Shown: positions 1-6,037 of the stretch, in pieces
Layout of the letters: each line of letters opens with the position of its first letter
Position numbering within the stretch: the stretch's first letter is position 1
Origin: an uncultured Porphyromonadaceae bacterium
GTDB lineage: Bacteria > Bacteroidota > Bacteroidia > Bacteroidales > Muribaculaceae
Length of the DNA stretch: 20,300 nt
Direction of reading: 5' to 3'
NCBI GenBank assembly: GCA_900541835.1
Contig: UQLL01000032.1
Coordinates: 1 to 20,300, forward strand
Made by a program: the position numbers and the translations under genes
The notes under the pieces: generated by a model
What the model was told of the DNA's origin: nothing
The model's input: the letters and a program-made list of their open reading frames with translations, nothing else
Databases searched by the model: none

Positions 1-2
1 AC

Positions 3-203
3 AAATCAAAAGCTAAATTCTTCTTTGAGCGTGTTGAGGGCAAGACCGTCCCGGCATTCATGATACCTGCGAAAGCAGATAAAATGCTCCGCTCCTTCAT
101 AATTAGTGGCGGATTCGATATTGATGATTTATTTGAGTATGGCTCAATAAAGCCGTATTCGATAGACGACAATACACCAACTTCAATAGCCGCAGAACCT
201 TAA
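3..203 (+). CDS. C-terminal end of an unidentified protein, possibly FRG-domain (partial)
   Basis: An open frame enters from the left edge and ends at TAA 201-203, leaving 66 residues of a longer protein. The visible part contains a hydrophobic strand followed by IPAKADKMLR and then a GFDIDDLFE segment. This pattern (hydrophobic-IP, a helix, then G-x-I-x-x-LF) resembles the C-terminal end of FRG domains, which occur in defence-island proteins, but the match is from memory and weak. The tail ends TSIAAEP. The stop lies 26 bases before the preferred start of the next gene, so the two are probably co-transcribed. Base composition is AT-rich, as in the following genes and unlike the region after 4100. 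Only the reading frame is certain; the family is a guess. Confidence 0.5.
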   Translation, partial: KSKAKFFFERVEGKTVPAFMIPAKADKMLRSFIISGGFDIDDLFEYGSIKPYSIDDNTPTSIAAEP

Positions 204-214
204 TATAGAATTAT

Positions 215-727
215 ATGTCAGGAGAGACAATGGATAATTTAGTCTGGAAAGACCTATGGTACACAGCTCAAACGGTAAAGGTTTATGAGCTATGTTGTAC
301 TCGTTACTCCAACAAAATGAAACGACGGAATCGCATTTATGAATGGATTATTATTGCGCTTCCACTCATCGGCGCCGCATTATATAAACTTAACCCACTT
401 TTTACCCTTATTGCATCTATTCTTACCGGATTAGAAGCCATACTTGAAAAATTTAAACCATTTCTAACTCAATCAGAAAAAGAGTTGTCTGAATTGCGAG
501 TATTGCAGGGTAAATTTGCAGAGATTTTATCCGATATTGAAGATGGCATTCTTTCATTTAGAGTCGATTCGGCTACCGATTCAGATCTAAAAACACTTCT
601 CACGAAGAAGAAAAAACAAATCAGCAAACTTTCTCCGTTGTTAGATTCCATTGTGAGAAAAGTCCCCGATAACGAACATCTCAATGATGAAGCTTTAAAT
701 TACTTAAACTCTAAATATAATGTCTGA
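215..727 (+). CDS. SLATT-like two-transmembrane putative effector protein
   Basis: This 170-residue protein has a short polar N-terminus, a basic stretch (KMKRRNR), two closely spaced membrane helices (about residues 42-58 and 61-77), and a charged helical region that continues to the end and is likely coiled coil. That layout is the one described for SLATT domains, predicted pore-forming effectors associated with SMODS and SLOG defence systems. No enzymatic motif is visible. An internal ATG at 230 may be the true start: AGGAG at 220-224 lies five bases upstream of it, and the product would then begin MDNLVWKDLW. The stop codon overlaps the ATG of the next small ORF by eight bases, which suggests translational coupling. 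The family call rests on architecture only. Another two-helix membrane protein is possible. Confidence 0.72.
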   Translation: MSGETMDNLVWKDLWYTAQTVKVYELCCTRYSNKMKRRNRIYEWIIIALPLIGAALYKLNPLFTLIASILTGLEAILEKFKPFLTQSEKELSELRVLQGKFAEILSDIEDGILSFRVDSATDSDLKTLLTKKKKQISKLSPLLDSIVRKVPDNEHLNDEALNYLNSKYNV

Positions 728-839
728 TAAAGGAAATTCTAAGCCCACTGTGAGTGGAACTGCGAAAATCGCTAATGTCCATGGCGAAGTACCCAATATT
801 CGTTTTAGTGCCCCACCTCCTCCCCCAAAAAAGAAATGA
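720..839 (+). CDS. 39-residue microprotein ending in PPPPPKKK
   Basis: This small ORF starts at an ATG overlapping the end of the SLATT-like gene and stops at TGA 837-839. It encodes a polar, uncharged N-terminal half, then VPNIRFSA followed by five prolines and three lysines at the extreme C-terminus. The overlap with the upstream stop favours real translation by coupling. A second ORF 34 bases downstream carries the same pattern (LPQIKYVV followed by six prolines and K), so the two look like paralogues. I know no named family for it. Polyproline runs are ribosome-stalling sequences that need EF-P, and can also be ligands for small adaptor domains; either is inference. There is no signal peptide or membrane segment. 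Confidence 0.55.
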   Translation: MSDKGNSKPTVSGTAKIANVHGEVPNIRFSAPPPPPKKK

Positions 840-873
840 GCATATACTTTAGAACTAATTAGTTTATACATTT

Positions 874-1026
874 ATGATACCACCAAAGCAAATAAATAAA
901 CCATCTGATTCTGGCACACGGGAAGAGCTCGTTTTGCCACAGATAAAATATGTTGTACCCCCGCCTCCTCCCCCCAAAAATAATGTGACATCCACAAACC
1001 ATATCCGCGAGGTGCCGAAGATTTAA
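874..1026 (+). CDS. 50-residue microprotein with internal PPPPPP run
   Basis: This small ORF begins at ATG 874 and ends at TAA 1024-1026. Residues 21-35 read LPQIKYVV, six prolines, K, which aligns with VPNIRFSA, five prolines, K in the ORF just upstream. Unlike that ORF it continues for about 15 residues after the proline run. Similarity at both protein and DNA level (a shared CCTCCTCCCCC-A-rich stretch) points to a tandem duplication. The stop codon lies in the loop of a 12-bp hairpin (1009-1039). No clear ribosome binding site is visible, which is not unusual in Bacteroidetes. Function is unknown. The main alternative is that the stretch is untranslated and only the repeat is real. Confidence 0.45.
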   Translation: MIPPKQINKPSDSGTREELVLPQIKYVVPPPPPPKNNVTSTNHIREVPKI

Positions 1027-1039
1027 ACTTCGGCATCTC
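1009..1039. terminator. 12-bp hairpin with the upstream stop codon in its loop
   Basis: Arms 1009-1020 (GAGGTGCCGAAG) and 1028-1039 (CTTCGGCATCTC) pair over 12 bp with one G-T wobble. The loop is ATTTAAA, which contains the TAA stop of the 50-residue ORF. No uridine tract follows, so it may be an attenuator or an mRNA-processing or stability element rather than a full terminator. It separates the microprotein genes from the nuclease gene at 1122. Confidence 0.55.
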
Positions 1040-1121
1040 CGCCATACCCTTCCATGAAGAGATGGCTGTCATATGACTTGTTAAGTATATAGCATAATTT
1101 ACACATTAACAATTAGGACCA

Positions 1122-2582
1122 ATGGTATATTTCTCTGAAATATTTGGAATTGAAGAGAGCGTTCTTGAAGAGTACGGAGCGCTCAATATTTCGTTACTCA
1201 ACGATTTGCCATTATTTGTAGACCCATTTTTGCTTTATGCCAGTGAGAAGCCGGAATATCGAGATCTGCACGATGGGATTATCAAATATCTCACATTCCT
1301 TCGCGAAAAAATGTTGGATGGTCATATTTCTGATGAAAAAATCAAACGTTGGTATCGTTTCCCGGAAGTTAAGCAAGTATGGTTAGGGTATAGTGAAAAA
1401 GGGAATTGCGGGGCTGGTTTGGGTGGAAAGTTTGGTCGCTCAATGAGCGAGGCTATTGTCAATGTCTATAAAGACCTAAACAATGAGACTATCACCAACA
1501 CTTCTCATCTTGAAAAATTAGGCCTTTTCAAGTCTGGTGTAGGCAGAGATAATATCAGTGATTTTACGTGCAATCTGATTAAACAGTATTTATTGCGGTA
1601 TACACAAGAGTTCGCAATAAGAAATCTTGCTGAGACTCAAAGAAGAAGAATAAATGTGAGCAAGGTATATTTTGACTATAATCTGGAATCTTGGATGCCA
1701 GAAGTATTCGAGTTGCCTTATTTTAACGGAGACTATATTATTCTTACTCCAACGGACATATTGACTAAAGATGAGAATTGGATTAACTTTAGCGACATGA
1801 AAGCAAGTTACTTCCAAATTCAGCAATCTATACCCAATGAAGAATTGCGAGATAGAATAAATGATATTTATAAAGCTCAGATACCTCGAAGAAAGGCTAA
1901 AGAGGAGGACTATACCCGTGCTATCAATGAAATTGTACGGAAATATCCTGAATTCATGGACTACTATATACGCCTAAAAGAGGATGATAAAGAAGGGGCT
2001 AAGAGTTCTTCGCAAAAAATACTCTCTGAGGCCTCACGGGTTTATATCTCTAATATACAACTCCTGATTGAAAAATTAGTTCATAATGGGTTTTATGACA
2101 TTCCTCTACCGAAAGATTCATATGATGAAACACTTCAGCGTGTTCTATTTTTCAAGGATGTGATTGAAAATCAGGATGGCTATAAGCTATTGTATACTGA
2201 CCACAAACCTATTAAGAAAGAAAAAGATTTACAGTTGTTGTTCAAATTCACTTGGTTTGCAACCATTTTTGATGTGAATGCAGAAGTAAATAACGGACGT
2301 GGTCCTGTGGATTATAAAGTTTCTTTGGGTAGCTATGATAAGACACTTGTTGAGTTTAAACTCGCAAGTAACAGCAAATTAAAGCAGAATCTTCAGAATC
2401 AGATTAAAATCTATGAAGCTGCAAATGGGACGAAGAAAAGTCTTAAAGTGATTTTTTACTTTAGGAAAGATGAATTGTACAAGATTAAACGCATCCTTAA
2501 AGAACTAAAGTTGGAGAATGATGAAAATATCATTCTTATAGATTGTACCCCGAACAAATCTTCGGCATCGAATGTAAAATGA
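1122..2582 (+). CDS. Predicted PD-(D/E)XK nuclease, uncharacterised 486-residue family
   Basis: The N-terminus carries a conserved-looking segment LLNDLPLFVDPFLLY (about residues 25-39), then a largely helical, charged middle region. The C-terminal part has the layout of a PD-(D/E)XK nuclease: an acidic helix near 365-372, an aspartate in GPVDYKV (D397), then LVEFKLA (E411 and K413), and a Q-rich helix (QNLQNQIKIYE). These would be the metal-binding and catalytic residues of a restriction-endonuclease-like fold. A strand (KVIFYFRK) and a final short domain complete it. There is no membrane segment or signal peptide. I recognise the DPFLL pattern from unannotated bacterial proteins but know no characterised member. 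It follows the SLATT-like and microprotein genes on the same strand, 95 bases after the last, with AGGA just upstream of the ATG. This context suggests a defence role, which is inference. Confidence 0.75.
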   Translation: MVYFSEIFGIEESVLEEYGALNISLLNDLPLFVDPFLLYASEKPEYRDLHDGIIKYLTFLREKMLDGHISDEKIKRWYRFPEVKQVWLGYSEKGNCGAGLGGKFGRSMSEAIVNVYKDLNNETITNTSHLEKLGLFKSGVGRDNISDFTCNLIKQYLLRYTQEFAIRNLAETQRRRINVSKVYFDYNLESWMPEVFELPYFNGDYIILTPTDILTKDENWINFSDMKASYFQIQQSIPNEELRDRINDIYKAQIPRRKAKEEDYTRAINEIVRKYPEFMDYYIRLKEDDKEGAKSSSQKILSEASRVYISNIQLLIEKLVHNGFYDIPLPKDSYDETLQRVLFFKDVIENQDGYKLLYTDHKPIKKEKDLQLLFKFTWFATIFDVNAEVNNGRGPVDYKVSLGSYDKTLVEFKLASNSKLKQNLQNQIKIYEAANGTKKSLKVIFYFRKDELYKIKRILKELKLENDENIILIDCTPNKSSASNVK

Positions 2583-2616
2583 CTAATCACGCTTTAGGTA
2601 TTCATATAATCAGGTA

Positions 2617-2709
2617 ATAATATCTCAAGGTGAGGACGGCGAGACACACATTGATGTGAAATTTACCGACGAGGCGGTTTGGCGGTCGCAGCAGCAGATG
2701 GCGTTATAG
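2617..2709 (+). pseudogene. Remnant of a RhuM-family protein N-terminus
   Basis: A short frame without a start codon reads IISQGEDGETHIDVKF, then TDEAVWRSQQQMAL, and stops at TAG 2707-2709. RhuM (virulence RhuM family) proteins begin with a very similar stretch: I-Y-x-x-EDG-x-x-x-IDV-x-x-x-x-x-x-VWL-x-Q-x-QMAELF. The match covers only the first ~30 residues, and the conserved leucine after the tryptophan is arginine here. Everything downstream is missing, so this is a deletion scar. RhuM genes often sit beside restriction-modification and DUF1016 genes, which fits the neighbour at 2757. Family assignment is from recalled motif similarity. Confidence 0.65.
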
Positions 2710-2756
2710 ATTCATCATCCCACATAAAAACGTTATAAACTACAACACTGAAAGTT

Positions 2757-3797
2757 ATGACAGACAAAGTTAAGGACATATCAGCAATCGTTCTACAATC
2801 TGAGTATGATGCTCTCATCGGGCGTATTGACAACCTATGGACGCAGGCAAAGAACCGTGCGGTCGAGGCGGTCAATACTGAATTGCTTGATGCTAACTGG
2901 CAGACCGGACAGTATATTGTTGAGTTCGAGCAAAAGGGTCAGATTCGTGCTGAATATGGAAAATTTCTTATTACTCGTCTGGCAAAAGATCTGACCGTGA
3001 GGCGTGGCCGAGGTTTCAGCCGCTCTAACCTTATATATATGAGGAAGTTTTATCTATGTTTCCCAAAAAGTGAGACAGTGTCTCACCTTTTGACGTGGAG
3101 CCATTATTTTGAGCTTCTGAAGTGCGAGGACTCAATGGAGATGCAATTCTATTTCCAAGAGGCTATCAATCAAAAGTGGAAGGTAAGAGAATTGAAACGT
3201 CAGATTAAATCCTCGCGTTTCCAGCGTCTCGCACTCAGTACTGACAAGAAGGGTGTTCTTGCACTTGCCCATAAAGGCCACCCCATTCAGACTCCTGAGG
3301 ATATTATCCATGACCCGTTTGTGTTAGAGTTTACCGGATTGGAGCAAAAGAAACGTTACAAGGAAAGCGACTTGGAAAAGGCTCTCCTTGACAATATGGA
3401 GAAGTTTCTGTTGGAACTCGGTCGAGGTTTCGCTTTCTATGGTCGTCAATACGTCATGCCCATAGGTGGACGGCAGTTCAAGGTTGATTTGGTGTTTTAC
3501 AACTGCATCCTAAAATGCTATGTTCTGATAGACCTCAAGCGGGATGAAATATCGCATGGGGATATTGGTCAGATGAATCTTTATCTGAATTACTTCAAGA
3601 ATGAGGTGTGTATGCCCGATGACAATCCGCCGATAGGAATCGTGCTTGGATCCAGACGAGATGAAGTGCTGATGGAATATGCACTTGAAGGAATTACCAA
3701 TCAACTCTTTGTAGCCCGTTATCAATTATATCTTCCCAAGAAGGAGGAATTACAAGCCCAACTCGACAAGGTGCTCAATGAAACTCAAAATGAATAA
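2757..3797 (+). CDS. DUF1016/YhcG-type PDDEXK nuclease-domain protein
   Basis: This 346-residue protein has the two-part layout of the YhcG/DUF1016 family. The N-terminal helical domain (about residues 15-155) includes LITRLAKDLT and GFSRSNLIYMRKFY, followed by the typical LTWSHYFELL. The C-terminal nuclease-like domain (about 185-340) contains FKVDLVFYN (D244) and YVLIDLKRDE (D259-x-K261), corresponding to the PD-(D/E)XK catalytic core with aspartate in place of glutamate, then GQMNLYLNYF. Length is normal for the family. Members are common in mobile elements and inside type I restriction loci of Bacteroidetes, but their biological role is unsettled. Here the gene stands alone after a RhuM remnant, and twin hairpins follow its stop. 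It looks intact. Confidence 0.9.
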   Translation: MTDKVKDISAIVLQSEYDALIGRIDNLWTQAKNRAVEAVNTELLDANWQTGQYIVEFEQKGQIRAEYGKFLITRLAKDLTVRRGRGFSRSNLIYMRKFYLCFPKSETVSHLLTWSHYFELLKCEDSMEMQFYFQEAINQKWKVRELKRQIKSSRFQRLALSTDKKGVLALAHKGHPIQTPEDIIHDPFVLEFTGLEQKKRYKESDLEKALLDNMEKFLLELGRGFAFYGRQYVMPIGGRQFKVDLVFYNCILKCYVLIDLKRDEISHGDIGQMNLYLNYFKNEVCMPDDNPPIGIVLGSRRDEVLMEYALEGITNQLFVARYQLYLPKKEELQAQLDKVLNETQNE

Positions 3798-3803
3798 AAC
3801 GGC

Positions 3804-3828
3804 AACCTGTCGGAAATCCCGACAGGTT
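3804..3828. terminator. Perfect 10-bp hairpin after the YhcG gene (first of two)
   Basis: AACCTGTCGG (3804-3813) and CCGACAGGTT (3819-3828) pair perfectly around a five-base loop (AAATC). It starts seven bases after the upstream stop codon and is followed one base later by a second hairpin of identical geometry. It lacks a clear U tract. It is probably a transcription end or an mRNA 3' stabilising element. Confidence 0.6.
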
Positions 3829-3829
3829 C

Positions 3830-3854
3830 AGTTGTTCGGATTTTCCGAACAACT
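3830..3854. terminator. Perfect 10-bp hairpin after the YhcG gene (second of two)
   Basis: AGTTGTTCGG (3830-3839) and CCGAACAACT (3845-3854) pair perfectly around the five-base loop ATTTT. Stem length, loop length and the CGG/CCG closing pairs match the preceding hairpin, although the rest of the stem differs. The two hairpins together may form a double terminator at the island end. Confidence 0.6.
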
Positions 3855-3937
3855 CCTGATTGAGGCTTGAAGTGTGGTGCAACTTGTAAAAAATGGTTCG
3901 AGGGGAGGGTGAACGGCGGACTTCGGTTGACACCATT

Positions 3938-3956
3938 TGCACGTAATATGCACGTA
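3938..3956. repeat. Direct repeat TGCACGTA, 11-bp period; candidate integrase arm sites
   Basis: TGCACGTA occurs at 3938-3945 and again at 3949-3956, so the copies are one helical turn apart. Short TGCAC-type direct repeats near a tRNA 3' end are typical binding sites for the arm-binding domain of Bacteroidetes tyrosine integrases. The position, about 60 bases from the 3' end of tRNA-Leu and at the edge of the AT-rich region, fits an attachment-site arm. No integrase gene is in the window, so this is inference from layout. Confidence 0.4.
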
Positions 3957-3966
3957 GAATAAAACG

Positions 3967-4009
3967 AAAGCGAGATAACTATTGAGGCTTCAATTAGTTA
4001 TCTCGCTTT
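3967..4009 (-). terminator. Intrinsic terminator of tRNA-Leu
   Basis: Fifteen-base perfect arms (3967-3981 and 3995-4009, core GCGAGATAACTA) enclose a loop that can add four more pairs (TTGA/TCAA) with one bulged base. On the minus strand the hairpin begins five bases after the tRNA discriminator base and is followed by a T-rich stretch (TTTCGTTTTATTC). This is the expected terminator of the tRNA transcript. It also marks the junction between core DNA and the island. Confidence 0.8.
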
Positions 4010-4014
4010 TGGGG

Positions 4015-4095
4015 TGCCCAGAACAGGACTCGAACCTGCACGGCTCTCACCACTCGCACCTGAAACGAGCGCGTCTACCATTCCGCCACCTGGGC
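4015..4095 (-). tRNA. tRNA-Leu (anticodon CAG)
   Basis: The minus strand folds as a class II tRNA. The acceptor stem is GCCCAGG with TCTGGGC (one G-T pair) and discriminator A. The anticodon stem-loop CTCGT-TTCAGGT-GCGAG carries anticodon CAG, there is a long variable arm typical of leucine tRNAs, and the T arm contains GGTTCGAGTCC. The CCA end is not encoded (the next bases are CCCC). A matching promoter box lies about 50 bases upstream and a terminator follows. tRNA-Leu genes are common integration targets, which fits the AT-rich island ending at its 3' side. Confidence 0.95.
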
Positions 4096-4146
4096 ATTGG
4101 TGGTGCTCAATCGGGGTGGCACAGGGGCCTCGACCGATTTGCGCTG

Positions 4147-4178
4147 CAAAGGTAATGCTTTTTCGCGGATGCCACAAG
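4147..4178 (-). promoter_or_regulatory. Bacteroidetes-type promoter of tRNA-Leu
   Basis: On the minus strand TACCTTTG (4147-4154) matches the TAnnTTTG -7 box exactly. CTTG (4175-4178) lies 20 bases upstream, a good -33 element (consensus TTTG). The start site would fall about 45 bases before the tRNA. Confidence 0.75.
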
Positions 4179-4234
4179 AGGCAACCCGCGTTTTTTGAAT
4201 TTTTAACATTTGGAAGGTCGTCAAGGGGGGGGGG

Positions 4235-5095
4235 TTAGCCCCAATGCAATTTATTCCGGAGGAGCTTGGGGAAGGGAACGTCGGCGCGGCGCAGGAGGAG
4301 CAGCGGGTCGGCGGCTGCGGCGATGCGCAGGCGGCTCTCGGCCGGCAGGGTGAAGGAGCGGCCGTCGAGGGCCACGCGGTAGGTGCCGCAGCGCGACGAG
4401 GTGCGGGTGGTCAGGCGCGTGTCCGACGAGATCACCAGCGGCCGCAGCGACAGGGTGTGCGGCGCGATGGGCGTCAGCGCCAGGCAGTCGAGCGTCGGCT
4501 CTATGATCGGTCCTCCGGCCGACAGGTTGTAGGCCGTCGAGCCGGTGGGTGTGGCGATGATGAGTCCGTCGGCGCGGTAGTCGGCCACGTAGGCGAGGTC
4601 GGTGGTGGCGTGGACGCTGATCATGGAGGCGCTCTCGGCCTTCAGGATGGCGACCTCGTTGAGGGCGTACGGCCAAAGGCCCTCGGGGAGCGGCGCGTCG
4701 GGGCTTTCGACGCGGAGCAGGGTGCGGCGTTCGGCCAGGAGCCGGTCGGTGCCGAGGTCGGCCAGGAGCAGGTGGGTGTCGCTCAGGGAGTATGAGGTGA
4801 GGAATCCGAGGTGGCCGGTGTTGACGCCGAGCAGCGGGATGCGGCGGTCGCCGCACCAGGCGGCGGCGTGGAGCAGTGTGCCGTCGCCGCCGAGGGTGAG
4901 GACGATGTCGGCGTCGGCGGGCGGGGCGTCGGCGGGCGTCAGTTCCGCCACGGAGCCGTTGAGTCCGCGCAGGTACTCGTCGAAGGGGCGCCAGATGCAC
5001 ACCCGGTGCCCGGAGGACGCCAGGTGGCGCAGGAAGATGGCGAGCTCGGCGATGCGTGCCGACTGGGCCGTGTTGCCGTATACGGTGATGTTCAT
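4235..5095 (-). CDS. nadK: NAD kinase
   Basis: This 286-residue enzyme phosphorylates NAD to NADP in the cytoplasm. The NAD kinase signatures are all present: the GGDGT loop (LTLGGDGTLLHAA, residues 67-79), the GVNTGHLGFLT segment (90-100), ALNEVAI in the middle, and the glycine-rich DGLIIATPTGSTAYNLSAGGP motif that binds the substrate. Length is normal for bacterial NadK. The gene is divergent from pdxJ with about 120 bases between the start codons, a common Bacteroidales arrangement. I see no clear TAnnTTTG box for it. A run of ten G on the plus strand (4225-4234) directly abuts its stop codon. Codon use is GC-rich, as in the following core genes. Confidence 0.97.
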   Translation of the reverse strand: MNITVYGNTAQSARIAELAIFLRHLASSGHRVCIWRPFDEYLRGLNGSVAELTPADAPPADADIVLTLGGDGTLLHAAAWCGDRRIPLLGVNTGHLGFLTSYSLSDTHLLLADLGTDRLLAERRTLLRVESPDAPLPEGLWPYALNEVAILKAESASMISVHATTDLAYVADYRADGLIIATPTGSTAYNLSAGGPIIEPTLDCLALTPIAPHTLSLRPLVISSDTRLTTRTSSRCGTYRVALDGRSFTLPAESRLRIAAAADPLLLLRRADVPFPKLLRNKLHWG

Positions 5096-5127
5096 TTCAT
5101 TTTTAACGTTCCGACCGGGGCCGGTGG

Positions 5128-5159
5128 TATTGCGGGGTGCGGATTTTTTTGTAATTTTG
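5128..5159 (+). promoter_or_regulatory. Promoter of the pdxJ-exbB-exbD-tonB operon
   Basis: TAATTTTG (5152-5159) is an exact TAnnTTTG box. TATTG (5128-5132) lies upstream, with 19 bases between its TTG and the box, which is ideal spacing. The start site would be near 5164, giving a leader of about 54 bases before pdxJ. Confidence 0.7.
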
Positions 5160-5217
5160 TAGTCGGAAAGGCGTCTCCTTGCCGAGAGGCCTTATCGGCT
5201 AACCCTGACATGAAGAG

Positions 5218-5940
5218 ATGACACGACTGAGTGTAAATATAAATAAGGTGGCGACCCTGCGCAACGCTCGCGGCGAGGGTGTGCCTGACGTGCAGGCGTT
5301 CGCCCGGCACTGCGAGGCCCGCGGCGCCCAGGGCGTCACTGTGCATCCGCGCCCGGACGAGCGGCACATCACCCGGCAGGACGTTCGGCTGCTGCGGCCG
5401 ATTGTCAAGACCGAGCTGAACATCGAGGGCTACCCCTCGGAGCAATGGCTGGAGCTGGTGCTGGCCAACCGCGCCGACCAGGCCACGCTGGTGCCTGACG
5501 CCGCCGAGGTGCTGACCACCAGCGAGGGCTGGGACGTGAAGCGGCACGGGGACTTCTTGCGCGGCGTCGTGCGTCGGCTGAAGGATGTCGGCATCCGGGT
5601 GAGCATCTTCGTGGCGCCGGACCCGGAGCAGGTCCGCGCTGCCGCCCGTGTGGGCGCCGACCGCGTGGAGCTCTACACCAAGGCGTACGCCGACGGCTAC
5701 GACACGGACCGGGAAGCGGCCGTGGCGCCATACGTGGAGGCGTCGCGCGTGGCGGCCGAGTGCGGCCTGGGCGTCAACGCCGGTCACGACCTCAACAGCC
5801 ACAACCTGCGTTATTTCGCGCAGATGCTTCCCCGCCTGGACGAGGTCTCCATCGGCCACGCCATAGTCAGCGAGGCCCTCTACGACGGCATCGACGTGGT
5901 GCTGGAGCGCTACCTCAAGTGTCTTGAAGCCGAGAGCTGA
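5218..5940 (+). CDS. pdxJ: Pyridoxine 5'-phosphate synthase
   Basis: This 240-residue TIM-barrel enzyme makes pyridoxine 5'-phosphate from deoxyxylulose 5-phosphate and 3-amino-2-oxopropyl phosphate, the last ring-forming step of de novo vitamin B6 synthesis. Diagnostic motifs are LSVNINKVATLRNARG at the N-terminus (NIN in place of the NID of proteobacterial enzymes), TVHPRPDERHI (residues 41-51), VELYTKAYADGY, and GVNAGHDLNSHNL and EVSIGHAIVSEAL near the C-terminus. Length is normal. It is the first gene after a good promoter and is followed after about 100 bases by exbB. A short imperfect duplication spans its stop codon. An upstream ATG at 5210 is out of frame. Confidence 0.97.
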   Translation: MTRLSVNINKVATLRNARGEGVPDVQAFARHCEARGAQGVTVHPRPDERHITRQDVRLLRPIVKTELNIEGYPSEQWLELVLANRADQATLVPDAAEVLTTSEGWDVKRHGDFLRGVVRRLKDVGIRVSIFVAPDPEQVRAAARVGADRVELYTKAYADGYDTDREAAVAPYVEASRVAAECGLGVNAGHDLNSHNLRYFAQMLPRLDEVSIGHAIVSEALYDGIDVVLERYLKCLEAES

Positions 5941-5975
5941 GGGCGTCTTGGAGCCGAGGGTCGAGAGCTGGGGGC
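5921..5975 (+). repeat. Imperfect tandem duplication across the pdxJ stop
   Basis: GTCTTGAAGCCGA...GAGCTGAGGGC (5921-5944) is repeated as GTCTTGGAGCCGA...GAGCTGGGGGC (5945-5975), the second copy having an extra seven bases. The first copy encodes the last residues of PdxJ and its stop; the second is untranslated. It is a small slippage-type duplication. Confidence 0.6.
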
Positions 5976-6037
5976 GCTGTCGCGCGGCGTTGCCGACACT
6001 ATACGATAATATGAAAATTAATTCCTGATTGCAATAA

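Noticed and set aside
874..1026. The C-rich stretches as remnants of a larger gene rather than two microproteins
   Set aside because: Not excluded. However, each has its own ATG and stop, the motif before the prolines is conserved at protein level, and the first overlaps its upstream gene, so small ORFs are the better reading.
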